From positions 310,001 to 374,000 of the forward strand of contig JAHCIJ010000001.1 of assembly GCA_026129255.1 (NCBI GenBank): DNA of 64,000 bases, read 5' to 3'. Shown piece after piece: positions 34,281 to 42,971 of the stretch. This DNA is from Anaerolineales bacterium. GTDB lineage: Bacteria; Chloroflexota; Anaerolineae; Anaerolineales; UBA11579. The notes below the pieces were generated by a model that did not search any database, was not told the DNA's origin, and saw nothing but the letters and a program-made list of their open reading frames with translations. Positions within the stretch are counted from its first letter, which is position 1. Each line of letters starts with the position of its first letter. The position numbers were made by a program, and so were the translations under genes.

Positions 34281-34946
34281 ATGTATGAATTCACCTTGCT
34301 GCGTCATGCCGAGTCGCAGGGCAATATAGACAAAAAGCACCAAGGCCAAGCGGAGTTTGCGCTCACCGAGCTCGGGCGCCAGCAGGCCGCTGCGCTGGCC
34401 GAGCGCTGGCGCAGCGATGGCGTGCAGTTCACACGCATCTTTGCCAGCCCCTTGCAGCGCGCCCGCCACACAGCCGAGATCATCAACCAGACGTTGAACG
34501 TGCCGCTCGAGCTCGACCCGATGTTGGCCGAGCGCCACCTGGGCGAGCTTACCGGTCTCACGCACACCGTAGCCAGCCAGCAGGTGCCGCCGCCGCCGTT
34601 CCTCACGCCCTATCAGCCGTACGGCAACACCGGCGAGGGGCAATGGCAGCTCTTCCTGCGCGCCGGGCAGGTGCTGCACAACCTGCTCAGCCAGCCACGC
34701 GGCAAGTATCTTGTTGTCTCGCACCGCGGCTTCCTCGGCATGCTTATGTATGCCATCCTGGGCATCAGCCCGCACGCCAACTTCCAAGGGCCGCGCTTTC
34801 ACTTTCAGAACACGGGCTATGCACGCCTGACCTACGACACGCACAATCACCAGTGGCGTATGTTTGCTTTCAACGACCTCAGCCATCTGGGGGAGCTGCC
34901 AGTCAGCTCGTTGTTGGTACCCAGTCATGCCCACGAGGGTGAGTAG
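34281..34946 (+). CDS. Histidine phosphatase family protein
   Basis: The 221-residue enzyme has the RHG-type motif LLRHAES with phosphate-accepting His 9, a second Arg in SPLQRARHTAE, and the closing His in VVSHRGFLG. Family members remove phosphate from sugars, glycerate or proteins; the substrate is not evident. It follows the DUF3052 gene by 41 bases. Confidence 0.9.
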   Translation: MYEFTLLRHAESQGNIDKKHQGQAEFALTELGRQQAAALAERWRSDGVQFTRIFASPLQRARHTAEIINQTLNVPLELDPMLAERHLGELTGLTHTVASQQVPPPPFLTPYQPYGNTGEGQWQLFLRAGQVLHNLLSQPRGKYLVVSHRGFLGMLMYAILGISPHANFQGPRFHFQNTGYARLTYDTHNHQWRMFAFNDLSHLGELPVSSLLVPSHAHEGE

Positions 34947-35089
34947 CACCCGGTCCGTGCGCTACTAACTGCGTTCTTACGAAAATCTTTCAATTTTCGT
35001 GTACCCTATAGCAATCAGCAGCTTTGCTGAGTCGCAGCGGCGCCTCCGCTGACCCGCCTTTCAGGGCCAACATATTTGGAGGATCCCCC

Positions 35090-36010
35090 ATGAGTTTCTT
35101 GTCTTCGATCGGCACATACGCCTTCTGGTTTGTCGTATTGCTGGTCCTTATTCCGGGCACCATCTTCACCGTACAGCAGCAGAGCGCCGTGATCGTACAG
35201 CGCTTCGGTAAGTTCGCCCGTATTTATCGTGCCGGTCTCAATTTCAAAATCCCCCTCATCGAGCAGATCGCTGGCCGTGTGAACCTGCGCTTGCAGCAGC
35301 TGGATGTGGAGATCGAGACCAAGACGAAAGACAACGTCTTCGTGCGTATGACCGTATCTGTTCAATACCTCATTCGTGAAGACAAAGTCTTCGATGCCTT
35401 CTACCGTCTGCAAGACCCGCACACTCAGATTCGCTCTTTCGTCTTTGACGTCGTGCGCGCCAATGTGCCCAAGATGCCACTGGATGAGGTCTTCGAGAAC
35501 AAAGAAGACATCGCCACCGCCGTGCGCACCGAGCTGTCTGATGCCATGGAGGATTTTGGCTACGACATCCGCCAGACCTTGATCACGGACATCGATCCGG
35601 ATGCCAAGGTAAAGCAGGCCATGAACGAGATCAACACCCAGGAGCGTCTGCGCCTGGCCGCGGCCCAGAAGGCTGAGGCCGAATACATTCTGACGGTGAA
35701 AGCCGCCGAGGGTGAAGCCGAAAGCAAGCGCCTGCAGGGTGTGGGTATTGCCAACCAGCGTAAGGAAATTGCACAGGGTCTGAGCAGCGCCGTGGGTGAC
35801 TTCCAGAAGGAGATCCCCAGCGTTTCCCCGCAGACGGTGATGGACCTGCTGATGGTGACCCAGCACTTTGACATGCTCAAGGACATCGGCGCCCACGCTG
35901 GCAGCAAGGTGGTGCTGATCCCCTACAGCCCCAACGCCGTAGCCGACCTGACCGATCAGATGCGCAACGCCATCTTCGTTGGCGAAGAGATCAGCAATGC
36001 TGGTTCGTAA
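35090..36010 (+). CDS. SPFH/Band 7 (stomatin-like) protein
   Basis: The 306-residue protein starts with a membrane segment (about residues 8-26), followed by the Band 7 domain: QQQSAVIVQRFGKFARIYRAGLNFKIP, then DNVFVRMTVSVQYLI and RAELSDAMEDFGYDI. Residues 175-240 are a charged coiled coil rich in EAE repeats. Such proteins form ring-like membrane scaffolds. ATG 35090 has TTGGAGGA; the frame is open to 35024 but without such a site. The 140-base leader contains two GC-rich hairpins near 35020-35060 that I cannot assign. Confidence 0.9.
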   Translation: MSFLSSIGTYAFWFVVLLVLIPGTIFTVQQQSAVIVQRFGKFARIYRAGLNFKIPLIEQIAGRVNLRLQQLDVEIETKTKDNVFVRMTVSVQYLIREDKVFDAFYRLQDPHTQIRSFVFDVVRANVPKMPLDEVFENKEDIATAVRTELSDAMEDFGYDIRQTLITDIDPDAKVKQAMNEINTQERLRLAAAQKAEAEYILTVKAAEGEAESKRLQGVGIANQRKEIAQGLSSAVGDFQKEIPSVSPQTVMDLLMVTQHFDMLKDIGAHAGSKVVLIPYSPNAVADLTDQMRNAIFVGEEISNAGS

Positions 36011-36030
36011 GTAACTGCTGTGCAAGAACA

Positions 36031-36061
36031 AAAAGAGCCGCCCATCGGGCGGCTCTTTTTT
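36031..36061 (+). terminator. Intrinsic terminator after the SPFH gene
   Basis: AAAAGAGCCGCCC and GGGCGGCTCTTTTTT form a perfect stem around AT and end in a T run. Confidence 0.92.
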
Positions 36062-36134
36062 CTGTCTCCTGTTTTTAGCGTTTCTTGTAGCGGCGTCCGC
36101 TGCTTCGCAGCGCAGTATGCTGCGCCCTGATTTC

Positions 36135-36255
36135 TTGTCATTCCGAACCGAGTGCAACGAGTGTGAAGAAACCATTAGGGTAAGTAGATTCAATCTGGGT
36201 TTGCAATGACCTAAAGGATTCCTCCTCGGCCATGCGGCCCTCGTCGGAATGACAA
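36135..36255. repeat. Inverted-repeat element A
   Basis: The 121-bp unit has ends TTGTCATTCCGA and TCGGAATGACAA. Its core holds ATTCAATCTGGGTTTGCAA and ACCTAAAGGATTCC. A 12-base spacer separates it from element B. Confidence 0.88.
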
Positions 36256-36267
36256 GTAGCCTTAATT

Positions 36268-36378
36268 TTGTCATTCCGAACCGAGCGTGAGGAATCCATT
36301 AGGGCAAGCAGATTCAATCTGGGTTTGCAATGACCTAAAGGATTCCTCCTCGGCCATACGGCCTCGTCGGAATGACAA
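36268..36378. repeat. Inverted-repeat element B
   Basis: The 111-bp unit is nearly the same as element A but lacks 10 bases of the left arm. The spacers A-B and B-C are identical but for one base ((G/A)TAGCCTTAATT), so A, B and the left end of C arose by tandem duplication. Confidence 0.88.
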
Positions 36379-36390
36379 ATAGCCTTAATT

Positions 36391-36861
36391 TTGTCATTCC
36401 GAACCGAGCGCAGCGAGTGTGAGGAATCCGTTAAGCGCTAATCTCTAAAAAACATTTCTGCTCAAATAGGGCTCAAAAAGTGCTAAGCTCTGGATATGTG
36501 GGAGAGGAAATACTACGTATACATGTTGTCCAGCAAAACTGGCACATTGTATGTGGGTATGACCAACGATCTTGAGCGCCGTATTTTCGAGCACAAGCGA
36601 GGCAATATCTCGGGTTTTACTCAGCAATACCGTGTTAATTTGCTTGTGTACTACGAAGAATACGATTATGTCGAGGATGCCATTCGCCGTGAAAAGGAAA
36701 TCAAAGCCTGGCGCCGCGAGAAGAAGGATGCATTGATTGCGTCAATGAATCCAAAGCTTGAAGATTTAGCTAGCGATTGGTTTCTTTGAGAGGAGTGCGT
36801 TTTTTGTACTTTACTTTAGCGGATTCCTCCTCGCGGCTACGCCGCTCGTTCGGAATGACAA
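36391..36861. mobile_element. Inverted-repeat element C carrying a GIY-YIG gene
   Basis: Its 471 bp start with the same left end as A and B (TTGTCATTCCGAACCGAGCG to GAGGAATCCGTTA) and close with the matching right end (AGCGGATTCCTCC to CGGAATGACAA). In place of the short core it carries a complete 97-codon GIY-YIG gene. This looks like a gene-bearing relative of the short elements. No target-site duplication was identified, because the flanks are repeats themselves. Confidence 0.65.
36496..36789 (+). CDS. Small GIY-YIG nuclease domain protein
   Basis: The 97-residue protein is a bare GIY-YIG domain: KYYVYMLSSKTGTLYVGMTNDLERR contains the YVY and YVG strands and the catalytic Arg region, and EEYDYVEDAIRREKEIKAWRREKK carries the conserved Glu. 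GIY-YIG domains cut DNA in UvrC, homing enzymes and some transposition systems; free-standing ones of this size have no clear role. It is enclosed by inverted repeats of the local element family, which suggests that it travels with them. TAAGCT lies 6 bases before ATG 36496, a weak match to the leaderless pattern. Confidence 0.88.
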   Translation: MWERKYYVYMLSSKTGTLYVGMTNDLERRIFEHKRGNISGFTQQYRVNLLVYYEEYDYVEDAIRREKEIKAWRREKKDALIASMNPKLEDLASDWFL

Positions 36862-36872
36862 CTGTGCCTGTC

Positions 36873-36993
36873 TTGTCATTCTGAACCGAGCGCAGCGAGC
36901 GTGAAGAATCCGTTAGGGCAAGCAAATTCAATCTGGGTTTTGCAATGACCTAAAGGATTCCTCCTCGGCCATGCGGCCTCGTCGGAATGACAA
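36873..36993. repeat. Inverted-repeat element D
   Basis: The 121-bp unit has the same ends and core as A and B, but its left arm reads TTGTCATTCTGAACCG. It ends 13 bases before the stop codon of the ABC-2 permease gene. Confidence 0.88.
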
Positions 36994-37006
36994 AATGAAG
37001 CTGTAT

Positions 37007-37837
37007 TTAATTCACAAAACCCGGGTAGGCGCGGCCCGCCGCCCACACCAGGAGCGCCGACACCAGGATCAGCACCGCAAAGTCTGTGCCGAGGCCGAAG
37101 TGGCTTTGCCCGCCTTGCAGCATAAAGGTGCGCAGCGCGTCCACTACATAGGTCAGCGGGTTGAAGCGCGAGATGGCCTGCAGCCAGGCTGGCATGATCT
37201 CGATCGGGTAGATGGCATTGCTGGCGAAGAACAGCGGCATGGTCATGAACTGGCCAATGCCCATGAAACGCTCGCGTGTCTTCACCTTGATGGCAACATA
37301 CAACGAGAATGTGGAAAACAAGATCGCGCCCAGCAGCACGGTGAACAGCGTGCCCAGAAGGCTGAAGATGTTGAAATCCAGATTTACGCCCAGCAGATAG
37401 GCCAGGGGATAGATGATGAATATCTGCGAAATGCCGCGCACGCCGGCCGACAGGCCTTTGCCCAACACCAGCGCGGCGCGCGGCGTTGGCCCGGCCAGGA
37501 ACTTGTGAATGATCCCCAGGTCACGCTCCCAGATGATGGAGATGCCATAGAAGATGGAGATGAACAGCATGCTCTGCGCCAGGATGCCCGGCGACATGAA
37601 CTCGATGTAGCCCACATCGCCGGTGGGGATAGCACGCACGCGCGCTAACACCTGGCCGAAGATCAGGATCCACAGCACGGGCTGGGCGGCACGCGTGAGC
37701 AGATCCACGGGCTCATGGCGCAGTTTGCGCATTTCCATCTCAGCGATGTTGAGCGTCTTGCGGATAAAGAACGCCATGGCCTGCAGGGGGCGCAGCCAGG
37801 CGGCGGGGGTAGGGGAACTATCCAACTCTGCGTGCAT
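37007..37837 (-). CDS. ABC-2 type transporter permease
   Basis: The 276-residue protein has six membrane segments and ABC-2 family features: PVLWILIFGQVL near residue 60, GISIIWERDLGIIHKFLAGP in the loop that contacts the ATPase, and the end region NPLTYVVDALRTFML. ATG 37837 (MHAELDSS) lies inside the 3' end of the ATPase gene with 20 bases of overlap, which shows one transcript. With the ATPase it resembles DrrAB-type drug or glycolipid exporters. Confidence 0.9.
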   Translation of the reverse strand: MHAELDSSPTPAAWLRPLQAMAFFIRKTLNIAEMEMRKLRHEPVDLLTRAAQPVLWILIFGQVLARVRAIPTGDVGYIEFMSPGILAQSMLFISIFYGISIIWERDLGIIHKFLAGPTPRAALVLGKGLSAGVRGISQIFIIYPLAYLLGVNLDFNIFSLLGTLFTVLLGAILFSTFSLYVAIKVKTRERFMGIGQFMTMPLFFASNAIYPIEIMPAWLQAISRFNPLTYVVDALRTFMLQGGQSHFGLGTDFAVLILVSALLVWAAGRAYPGFVN

Positions 37838-38618
37838 TGATACGCGTCCTTGAGGTTTGAATATAGGAGCCGCCCATTTCCTCAATGGCGGTCCCGGCAT
37901 AGTGCGTGAAGACATCATCCAGGCTGGCCGTGCCGCCGTTCACCGAAGCTTTGAGCTCGTGCGGTGAGCCGATGGCTGCGATCTGGCCCTGGTGCATGAT
38001 GGCGATACGGTTGCACAGGTCGTCTGCTTCTTCCATGTAATGCGTGGTCAGCAGGATCGTGGTGTTGAACTCGTGGCGCAGGCGTTGGATGTGTTCCCAC
38101 ACCGAGGTGCGCGCGATCGGGTCCAAGCCTACGGTGGGCTCATCGAGGAACAGTACCTTGGGGCGATGGATGACGGACTGGGCGATCTCCAGCTTGCGGA
38201 TCATGCCGCCGGAGTAGGTCTTGACCATCTTGCTGGCCGAGTCTTGCAGGTCCATCATTTCCAGCAGAGTGGCAATGCGCTCCTCGCGCACCGCGGGTGG
38301 CAGGTCAAAGATCTTGGCGAAGATCAGCAGGTTCTCGTAACCGGTCATGTTGCCGTCTGCCGAAAGCAGCTGCGGCACATAGCCGGTGGAGCGCCGCACC
38401 ATGCCCGCCTGGCTGGCAGTGTCGTAACCGGCCACAGTGGCGCTGCCGCTGCTGGCGGGCAGCAGGGTGGTGAGCATTTTGATCATCGTGGTCTTGCCCG
38501 CCCCGTTGGGGCCGAGCAAGCCAAAGATCTCGCCTTCTTGCAGCGTCAGCGAGACGCCGTTCACGGCGGTAAAGTCGCCAAATCGACGCGTAAGTACGTG
38601 CGTTTCGATCACGTTCAT
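37818..38618 (-). CDS. ABC transporter ATPase, DrrA-like
   Basis: The 266-residue protein has Walker A GPNGAGKTT near residue 37, signature YSGGMIRKLEIA, Walker B VLFLDEPTVGLD and the switch His in LLTTHYMEEAD. The C-terminal part with NGGTASLDDVFTHYAG is typical for the daunorubicin-resistance (DrrA) subfamily. It energises the permease encoded next. Confidence 0.93.
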   Translation of the reverse strand: MNVIETHVLTRRFGDFTAVNGVSLTLQEGEIFGLLGPNGAGKTTMIKMLTTLLPASSGSATVAGYDTASQAGMVRRSTGYVPQLLSADGNMTGYENLLIFAKIFDLPPAVREERIATLLEMMDLQDSASKMVKTYSGGMIRKLEIAQSVIHRPKVLFLDEPTVGLDPIARTSVWEHIQRLRHEFNTTILLTTHYMEEADDLCNRIAIMHQGQIAAIGSPHELKASVNGGTASLDDVFTHYAGTAIEEMGGSYIQTSRTRINARRVG

Positions 38619-38627
38619 AAATTGCAG

Positions 38628-39083
38628 TTACTCCTTTGCAGGCGGCTTGTTGCTGAAGGCGTCTTTGAGAATGTGCATCGCCTCGGTCACGGTGGCTTGT
38701 TCGCTGGGGCTGAGGTGCGCCAGTTGCTCATTGAGGAATTCACGCGTGTGCTCACGCACCAACTGGATGCTGGTTTCGCCCTTGGGCAACACGCGGATCT
38801 GCACGCGGCGCCTATCGGCCGCGTCGGCCTGGCGCGTGGCCAGCCCGCGCTGCACCAGGCTCTCCACCAGCTTGCTAGCGGCGGGCGCCTCTACGCCCAC
38901 GAACTCGGCCACTTCGTTAAGCGCACAGTCTGGGTTGCGGTTGATGAAGGCCAGGGCGCGGAACTCCGGCAGGGTTAGGTCAGGGTCACGCCGGGCGCGA
39001 AAGTTGCGCCGGATGATGCGCATGATCATCGGCACGGTGTCGAGCACGTCGCTGGCGGCGTTGGAGCGGTTGGTCTTTGGCAT
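38628..39083 (-). CDS. MarR-family regulator of the ABC-2 operon
   Basis: The 151-residue protein has the MarR winged helix: LTLPEFRALAFINRNPDCALNEVAEFVGVEAPAASKLVESLVQRGLATR, then the wing QADAADRRRVQIRV. It is 9 bases upstream of the ATPase gene and heads the operon. A good promoter precedes it, and an inverted repeat TAGTT-N9-AACTA lies between promoter and ATG, a plausible self-operator. Confidence 0.92.
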   Translation of the reverse strand: MPKTNRSNAASDVLDTVPMIMRIIRRNFRARRDPDLTLPEFRALAFINRNPDCALNEVAEFVGVEAPAASKLVESLVQRGLATRQADAADRRRVQIRVLPKGETSIQLVREHTREFLNEQLAHLSPSEQATVTEAMHILKDAFSNKPPAKE

Positions 39084-39112
39084 TAGTTATATTTGGAAAC
39101 TATTTGAAAGTG

Positions 39113-39140
39113 AATATATCTTAACCTGGCTGAATGTCAA
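39113..39140 (-). promoter_or_regulatory. Promoter of the MarR-ABC-2 operon
   Basis: On the minus strand TTGACA (39140-39135) and TATATT (39118-39113) are 16 bases apart. The candidate operator TAGTT-N9-AACTA occupies 39084-39102. Confidence 0.8.
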
Positions 39141-39226
39141 GCCAAGGATCAAAGACAATCTGTTAATCCATTAATCCGATTGTCTTTGATTGCCTTTTTG
39201 ATTGAGTTTCTATTTACAATCTCAGT

Positions 39227-39898
39227 ATGTCGGATGATCTTTTTGCCCAGCAATTGGCTTACTACAATGCGCGTGCCCGCGAGTATGACGAGTCGGTCAA
39301 TCAGACCGGCCGCTTTGCCGGGCCAAGCGACCCTGCCGTGGCCGCCGAGTGGGCTCAGATCCAGCAACGCATTGCCCAGCTGCCCCAGGTAGACCGCACT
39401 CTGGAACTGGCCTGCGGCACCGGCATGTGGACGCAGGAGCTGCTGGCGGTGAGCAAGCACATCACCGCCCTGGATGGCGCGCCGGAGATGCTGGCCACTA
39501 ACCAGGCCAAGCTCAACTCGCCCCTCGTGCGCTACCAACAGGCGGATCTGTTCGCCTGGCAGCCAGAATCCCAGTACGACCTGGTGTTCTTCGCCTTCTG
39601 GATCTCGCATGTGCCCGCCGAGCGCATGCCAGCGTTCTTGCAGCAGGCGGCCGCGGCGGTCAAACCTGCTGGCCGCATCTTCATCGCCGATGAGCCCGCC
39701 GGGGGCAAGCAGCTCTCCGGCCCGGTGGAGAATGGCGAAGAACAAACCCGCACCCTGCACAGCGGGGAGAGTTACCGCATTGTTAAGGTCTATCACCCGC
39801 CCAGCGAGATCCAGCAACAGCTCGCTGCTCTGGGCTTCGGCGATTTTGAGCTCTGGACGGGTGATTATTTCTTCTACCTTAGCGCCACCAAGATGTAG
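39227..39898 (+). CDS. Class I SAM-dependent methyltransferase
   Basis: The 223-residue protein has motif I LELACGTGMWT near residue 58, followed by the acidic end of strand 2 in ALDGAPEML and the motif around YDLVFFAFWISHVP. The substrate cannot be deduced. TACAAT lies exactly 6 bases before ATG 39227, predicting a leaderless mRNA. It is divergent from the MarR-ABC-2 operon and is followed by a long repeat block. Confidence 0.88.
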   Translation: MSDDLFAQQLAYYNARAREYDESVNQTGRFAGPSDPAVAAEWAQIQQRIAQLPQVDRTLELACGTGMWTQELLAVSKHITALDGAPEMLATNQAKLNSPLVRYQQADLFAWQPESQYDLVFFAFWISHVPAERMPAFLQQAAAAVKPAGRIFIADEPAGGKQLSGPVENGEEQTRTLHSGESYRIVKVYHPPSEIQQQLAALGFGDFELWTGDYFFYLSATKM

Positions 39899-39917
39899 GG
39901 GCGAACACACGCTCACT

Positions 39918-40268
39918 TTGTCATTCCGAACGAGCGGCGCAGCCGCGAGGAGGAATCCGTGCTGGGCTGATTTGTCCTCCATCTCATCCGAGCAAAATGT
40001 GCATCCCGAGCGCAGCGAGGGATCCTCGCTGCGCTGATTTTTGAGCTGTGCTATACCCTTCCGTCATTGCGAGGAGTATTACAGCTTTGCATGAAATGCA
40101 AGCTGTAAACGGACGAAGCAATCTGGGTTCAAAGCTCATTTTGGCTGGGCAGATTGCTTCGTGCGCAGGCCGAGGAGGAATCCGCTAGACGCCGGTTTGA
40201 TATGCGGCAGATATGTTGGCGTGGAAAAATAACCCAATACGGATTCCTCGCTGCGCTCGGAATGACAA
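39918..40268. repeat. Composite nested inverted-repeat element
   Basis: The outer ends are TTGTCATTCCGAACGAGC and GCTCGGAATGACAA. Nested inside is a unit of the TTGCGAGGAG...CGAAGCAATC type (40062-40129) with a hairpin TTACAGCTTTGCAT/ATGCAAGCTGTAA. This 422-base gap holds no gene. Confidence 0.82.
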
Positions 40269-40320
40269 GATGACCTATATGCTCACACCCTCATCACCGT
40301 CACCCCAGTACAATATCCCC

Positions 40321-42282
40321 ATGCCCGCAGACTTCGCTACTGGCCCCATCGTCTGGCGGCCGACCCCCGACTACATTGAAAACGCGCGCCTGACCGAGTT
40401 CATGCGTGCTCATAACATCGCCAGCTTCGATGAGCTCATGCAGCGTTCCACATCGGACGTGGCTTGGTTCACCGACGCGGTGCTTAAATTTCTCGACATC
40501 CAGTTTTACACACCATATAGCAACGTCGTAGATCTCAGCCAGGGCATTGCCTGGCCGCAGTGGTGTATGGGCGGCGAGATGAACATCGTGCACAACTGTC
40601 TCGACAAATATCAGAGCGGGCCGGAAAAACACCGCCCCGCTTTGGTCTGGGAAGCCGAGGACGGCGAGACCCGCACCCTGACCTATGCTGAGCTGCATGC
40701 CCAGGTCAACCAGGCCGCTAATGCCCTGCGTTCGCTGGGCATTGGCAAGGGCGATGCCGTGGGCATCTTCATGCCCATGGTGCCCGAGATCGCCGTGGCC
40801 TTGCTGGCTATCGCCAAAGTGGGCGGCATCATCCTGCCGCTTTTCTCCGGTTATGGTGTCGACGCGGTGGTCAGCCGCCTGGCGGATGGAGGCGCCAAGG
40901 CGCTCTTCACCGCCGATGGCTTCCCGCGCCGCGGCAAAGCGGTGGAGATGAAATCGGTGGCAGATGCCGCCGCCGCCCAGTTGCCTGGCCTGCAGCACCT
41001 CATCGTGCTGGACCATGCCAAGCTGCCCGTACCCTTTGTGCGCGGCCGGGATCACTGGTGGCATGAAATCGTGGGCACGCAAAGCACCGAAGCTCCAACA
41101 GAAACCACTGGAGCCGAAGACCCGCTGATGATCATTTACACCTCAGGTACCACAGGGCGGCCCAAGGGCGCGCTGCACACGCATTGTGGCTTCCCGGTCA
41201 AGGCCGCGCAGGACATGGCCTTCGGCACGGATGTGCGCCCCGGCCACCTCATCTACTGGATGACCGACATGGGCTGGATGATGGGACCGTGGCTGGTGTT
41301 CGGCGCGCTGCTGCTCGGCGCTACCTTTTTCTTATACGATGGCGCGCCGGATTACCCGCAGCCGGACCGTACCTGGGCGCAGGTCGCCCGGCACCGGATC
41401 ACTACGTTGGGCATCTCGCCCACGCTGGTGCGCACGCTCATGCCGCTGGGCGATACGCTGGTTAGGTCGCATGACCTAACCAGCGTACGTTTCTTCGGTT
41501 CCACAGGGGAGCCGTGGAACCCTGACCCGTGGCTGTGGCTATTCAACGTGGTGGGGGAGGGCAAGCGACCCATCATCAACTACTCCGGCGGCACGGAGAT
41601 CTCCGGCGGCATCGTGATGGGCAATCCCATCCTGCCGCTCAAAGCCACCGCCTTTGCCGGGCTGTGCCCCGGCATCGCCGCCGATGTGCTCGATGAGAAC
41701 GGCAACTCCGTCACCGGCCAGGTGGGCGAGCTGGTCATCAAGGCGCCGTGGATCGGTATGACGCGCGGCTTCTGGGGCGACCCGCAGCGTTACGAAGATG
41801 CCTACTGGTCGCGCTGGCCGGGCGTGTGGGTACACGGCGACTGGGCCGCCCGCGACGAAGACGGCCAGTGGTATATCCTCGGCCGCTCAGACGACACGAT
41901 CAAGGTGGCGGGTAAGCGTCTCGGCCCGGCCGAAGTCGAGTCCGTGCTGGTGGCACACCCGGCCGTGGTGGAAGCTGCCGCCATCGCCGTGCCGGATGAG
42001 CTCAAGGGCAATGTGGTCGTGGCGCTGTGTGTGCTGGCAGCGGGCGCCGCGGGCGGCGAAGCCCTGGCCGCCGAGCTGCGTGGCCTGCTGGCCGATGCGC
42101 TCGGCAAGCCGCTGGCGCCCAAGGAGATCGTCTTTGTGCCAGACCTGCCCAAGACGCGCAACGCCAAGGTGATGCGGCGCATGGTGCGAGCCGCTTACCT
42201 GGGCCAAGACCTGGGCGATACCTCTGCGCTGGTTAACCCGCAGGCGGTCGAGCATATTCAAAAAATTCGATCAACCGATTAA
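40321..42282 (+). CDS. Acyl/acetyl-CoA synthetase (AMP-forming)
   Basis: The 653-residue enzyme activates a carboxylic acid through an acyl-AMP. The N-terminal ACAS-type region is followed by the P-loop-like IIYTSGTTGRPKG near residue 270, the YSGGTEISGG adenine site, YWSRWPGVWVHGDWA, the hinge LGRSDDTIKVAGKRLGP and the catalytic Lys in PKTRNAKVMRR. It is closer to acetyl/propionyl-CoA or acetoacetyl-CoA synthetases than to long-chain ligases. TACAAT lies 6 bases before ATG 40321; the frame is open to 40213 but only through an intergenic element. The last four codons (RSTD) and the stop belong to an ATTAATCG-type repeat. Confidence 0.9.
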   Translation: MPADFATGPIVWRPTPDYIENARLTEFMRAHNIASFDELMQRSTSDVAWFTDAVLKFLDIQFYTPYSNVVDLSQGIAWPQWCMGGEMNIVHNCLDKYQSGPEKHRPALVWEAEDGETRTLTYAELHAQVNQAANALRSLGIGKGDAVGIFMPMVPEIAVALLAIAKVGGIILPLFSGYGVDAVVSRLADGGAKALFTADGFPRRGKAVEMKSVADAAAAQLPGLQHLIVLDHAKLPVPFVRGRDHWWHEIVGTQSTEAPTETTGAEDPLMIIYTSGTTGRPKGALHTHCGFPVKAAQDMAFGTDVRPGHLIYWMTDMGWMMGPWLVFGALLLGATFFLYDGAPDYPQPDRTWAQVARHRITTLGISPTLVRTLMPLGDTLVRSHDLTSVRFFGSTGEPWNPDPWLWLFNVVGEGKRPIINYSGGTEISGGIVMGNPILPLKATAFAGLCPGIAADVLDENGNSVTGQVGELVIKAPWIGMTRGFWGDPQRYEDAYWSRWPGVWVHGDWAARDEDGQWYILGRSDDTIKVAGKRLGPAEVESVLVAHPAVVEAAAIAVPDELKGNVVVALCVLAAGAAGGEALAAELRGLLADALGKPLAPKEIVFVPDLPKTRNAKVMRRMVRAAYLGQDLGDTSALVNPQAVEHIQKIRSTD

Positions 42283-42349
42283 GTGATTAATCGATTAATC
42301 TATCTGCTACATATTCTTTTATGTACATAATCCTTTCATCGTGGTGAAC

Positions 42350-42829
42350 ATGACTAACAAATATATGGAAGTACGCAAATCGCCCATTCATCGTTATGGC
42401 GGCTTTGCGCTGAAGAAGATCCGCAAAGGTACGCGCATCATCGAATACCAGGGCGAGCGCATCAGCCCCAAAGAAGCCGATGAGCGCTACGCCAAGGCCG
42501 GCCCCAAGAGCATTGTGGTGCTCTTCAATGTGGACAAGAAGACCACGATCGATGCGGGCGTGGACGGCAACGATGCGCGCTTCATCAACCACTCGTGTGA
42601 TCCCAACTGTGAGGCGGTGGATGATAAAGGTCGCATTTATATTGAGGCCACGCGCACGATTGAGAAGGGCGAGGAGCTGTTTTATGACTACAACCTCACC
42701 CGCAGCAAAGATGATGCGCCGGATGTGGACAAACAATACCTGTGCCGCTGCGGTGCAGCCAACTGCCGCGGCAGCATGCTGGAGCCGTTGAAGGCAAAAC
42801 GTAGCAAGGCCAAGAAACGCAAGGACTAA
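42350..42829 (+). CDS. SET-domain protein (putative protein lysine methyltransferase)
   Basis: The 159-residue protein is a SET domain: SPIHRYGGFALKKIRKG at the start, then DGNDARFINHSCDPNCEA with the NHSCxPN core, KGEELFYDY with the catalytic Tyr, and a post-SET group CRCGAANCRG of three zinc-binding Cys (a fourth is NHSCDPNC). The last 15 residues are a Lys/Arg-rich tail (KAKRSKAKKRKD). It should methylate Lys on a protein; ribosomal proteins or DNA-binding proteins with basic tails are the natural candidates. ATG 42350 is preceded by GTG 42341 in frame. Confidence 0.88.
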   Translation: MTNKYMEVRKSPIHRYGGFALKKIRKGTRIIEYQGERISPKEADERYAKAGPKSIVVLFNVDKKTTIDAGVDGNDARFINHSCDPNCEAVDDKGRIYIEATRTIEKGEELFYDYNLTRSKDDAPDVDKQYLCRCGAANCRGSMLEPLKAKRSKAKKRKD

Positions 42830-42831
42830 TA

Positions 42832-42888
42832 GACAAATTGACTGATCGGACCAGTCCGCTGGCCCCTGGTCGCTAGTCTGTCGAGTTT
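42832..42888. repeat. CGACTAGT-type intergenic repeat
   Basis: Words such as GACTGATCGGACCAGTCC and GTCGCTAGTCTGTCGAG fill the space between the SET gene and the EamA remnant. Confidence 0.6.
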
Positions 42889-42970
42889 ATGACATCTCCC
42901 ATCCTTGCTGCTGTCTTTGCGTTCTCGGCTGCCTTTGCCTGGGGCAGCGGTGACTTCGTGAGCGGCTGAG
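42889..42970 (+). pseudogene. 5' remnant of a second EamA permease gene
   Basis: ATG 42889 opens a 26-codon frame whose second half, AFSAAFAWGSGDFVSG, matches the start of the intact EamA protein at 43199 (AFSAALAWGSGDFVSG). At the DNA level the shared stretch is similar but several bases differ, so the copy is old. After SG comes a stop codon and no further similarity. Confidence 0.75.
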
Positions 42971-42971
42971 G

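Noticed and set aside
36391..36861. Group I intron with GIY-YIG homing enzyme
   Set aside because: No split host gene and no intron core; the gene lies between intergenic repeats.
36135..36993. CRISPR array
   Set aside because: Units are inverted, of unequal length and separated by near-identical 12-base spacers; no cas genes are near.
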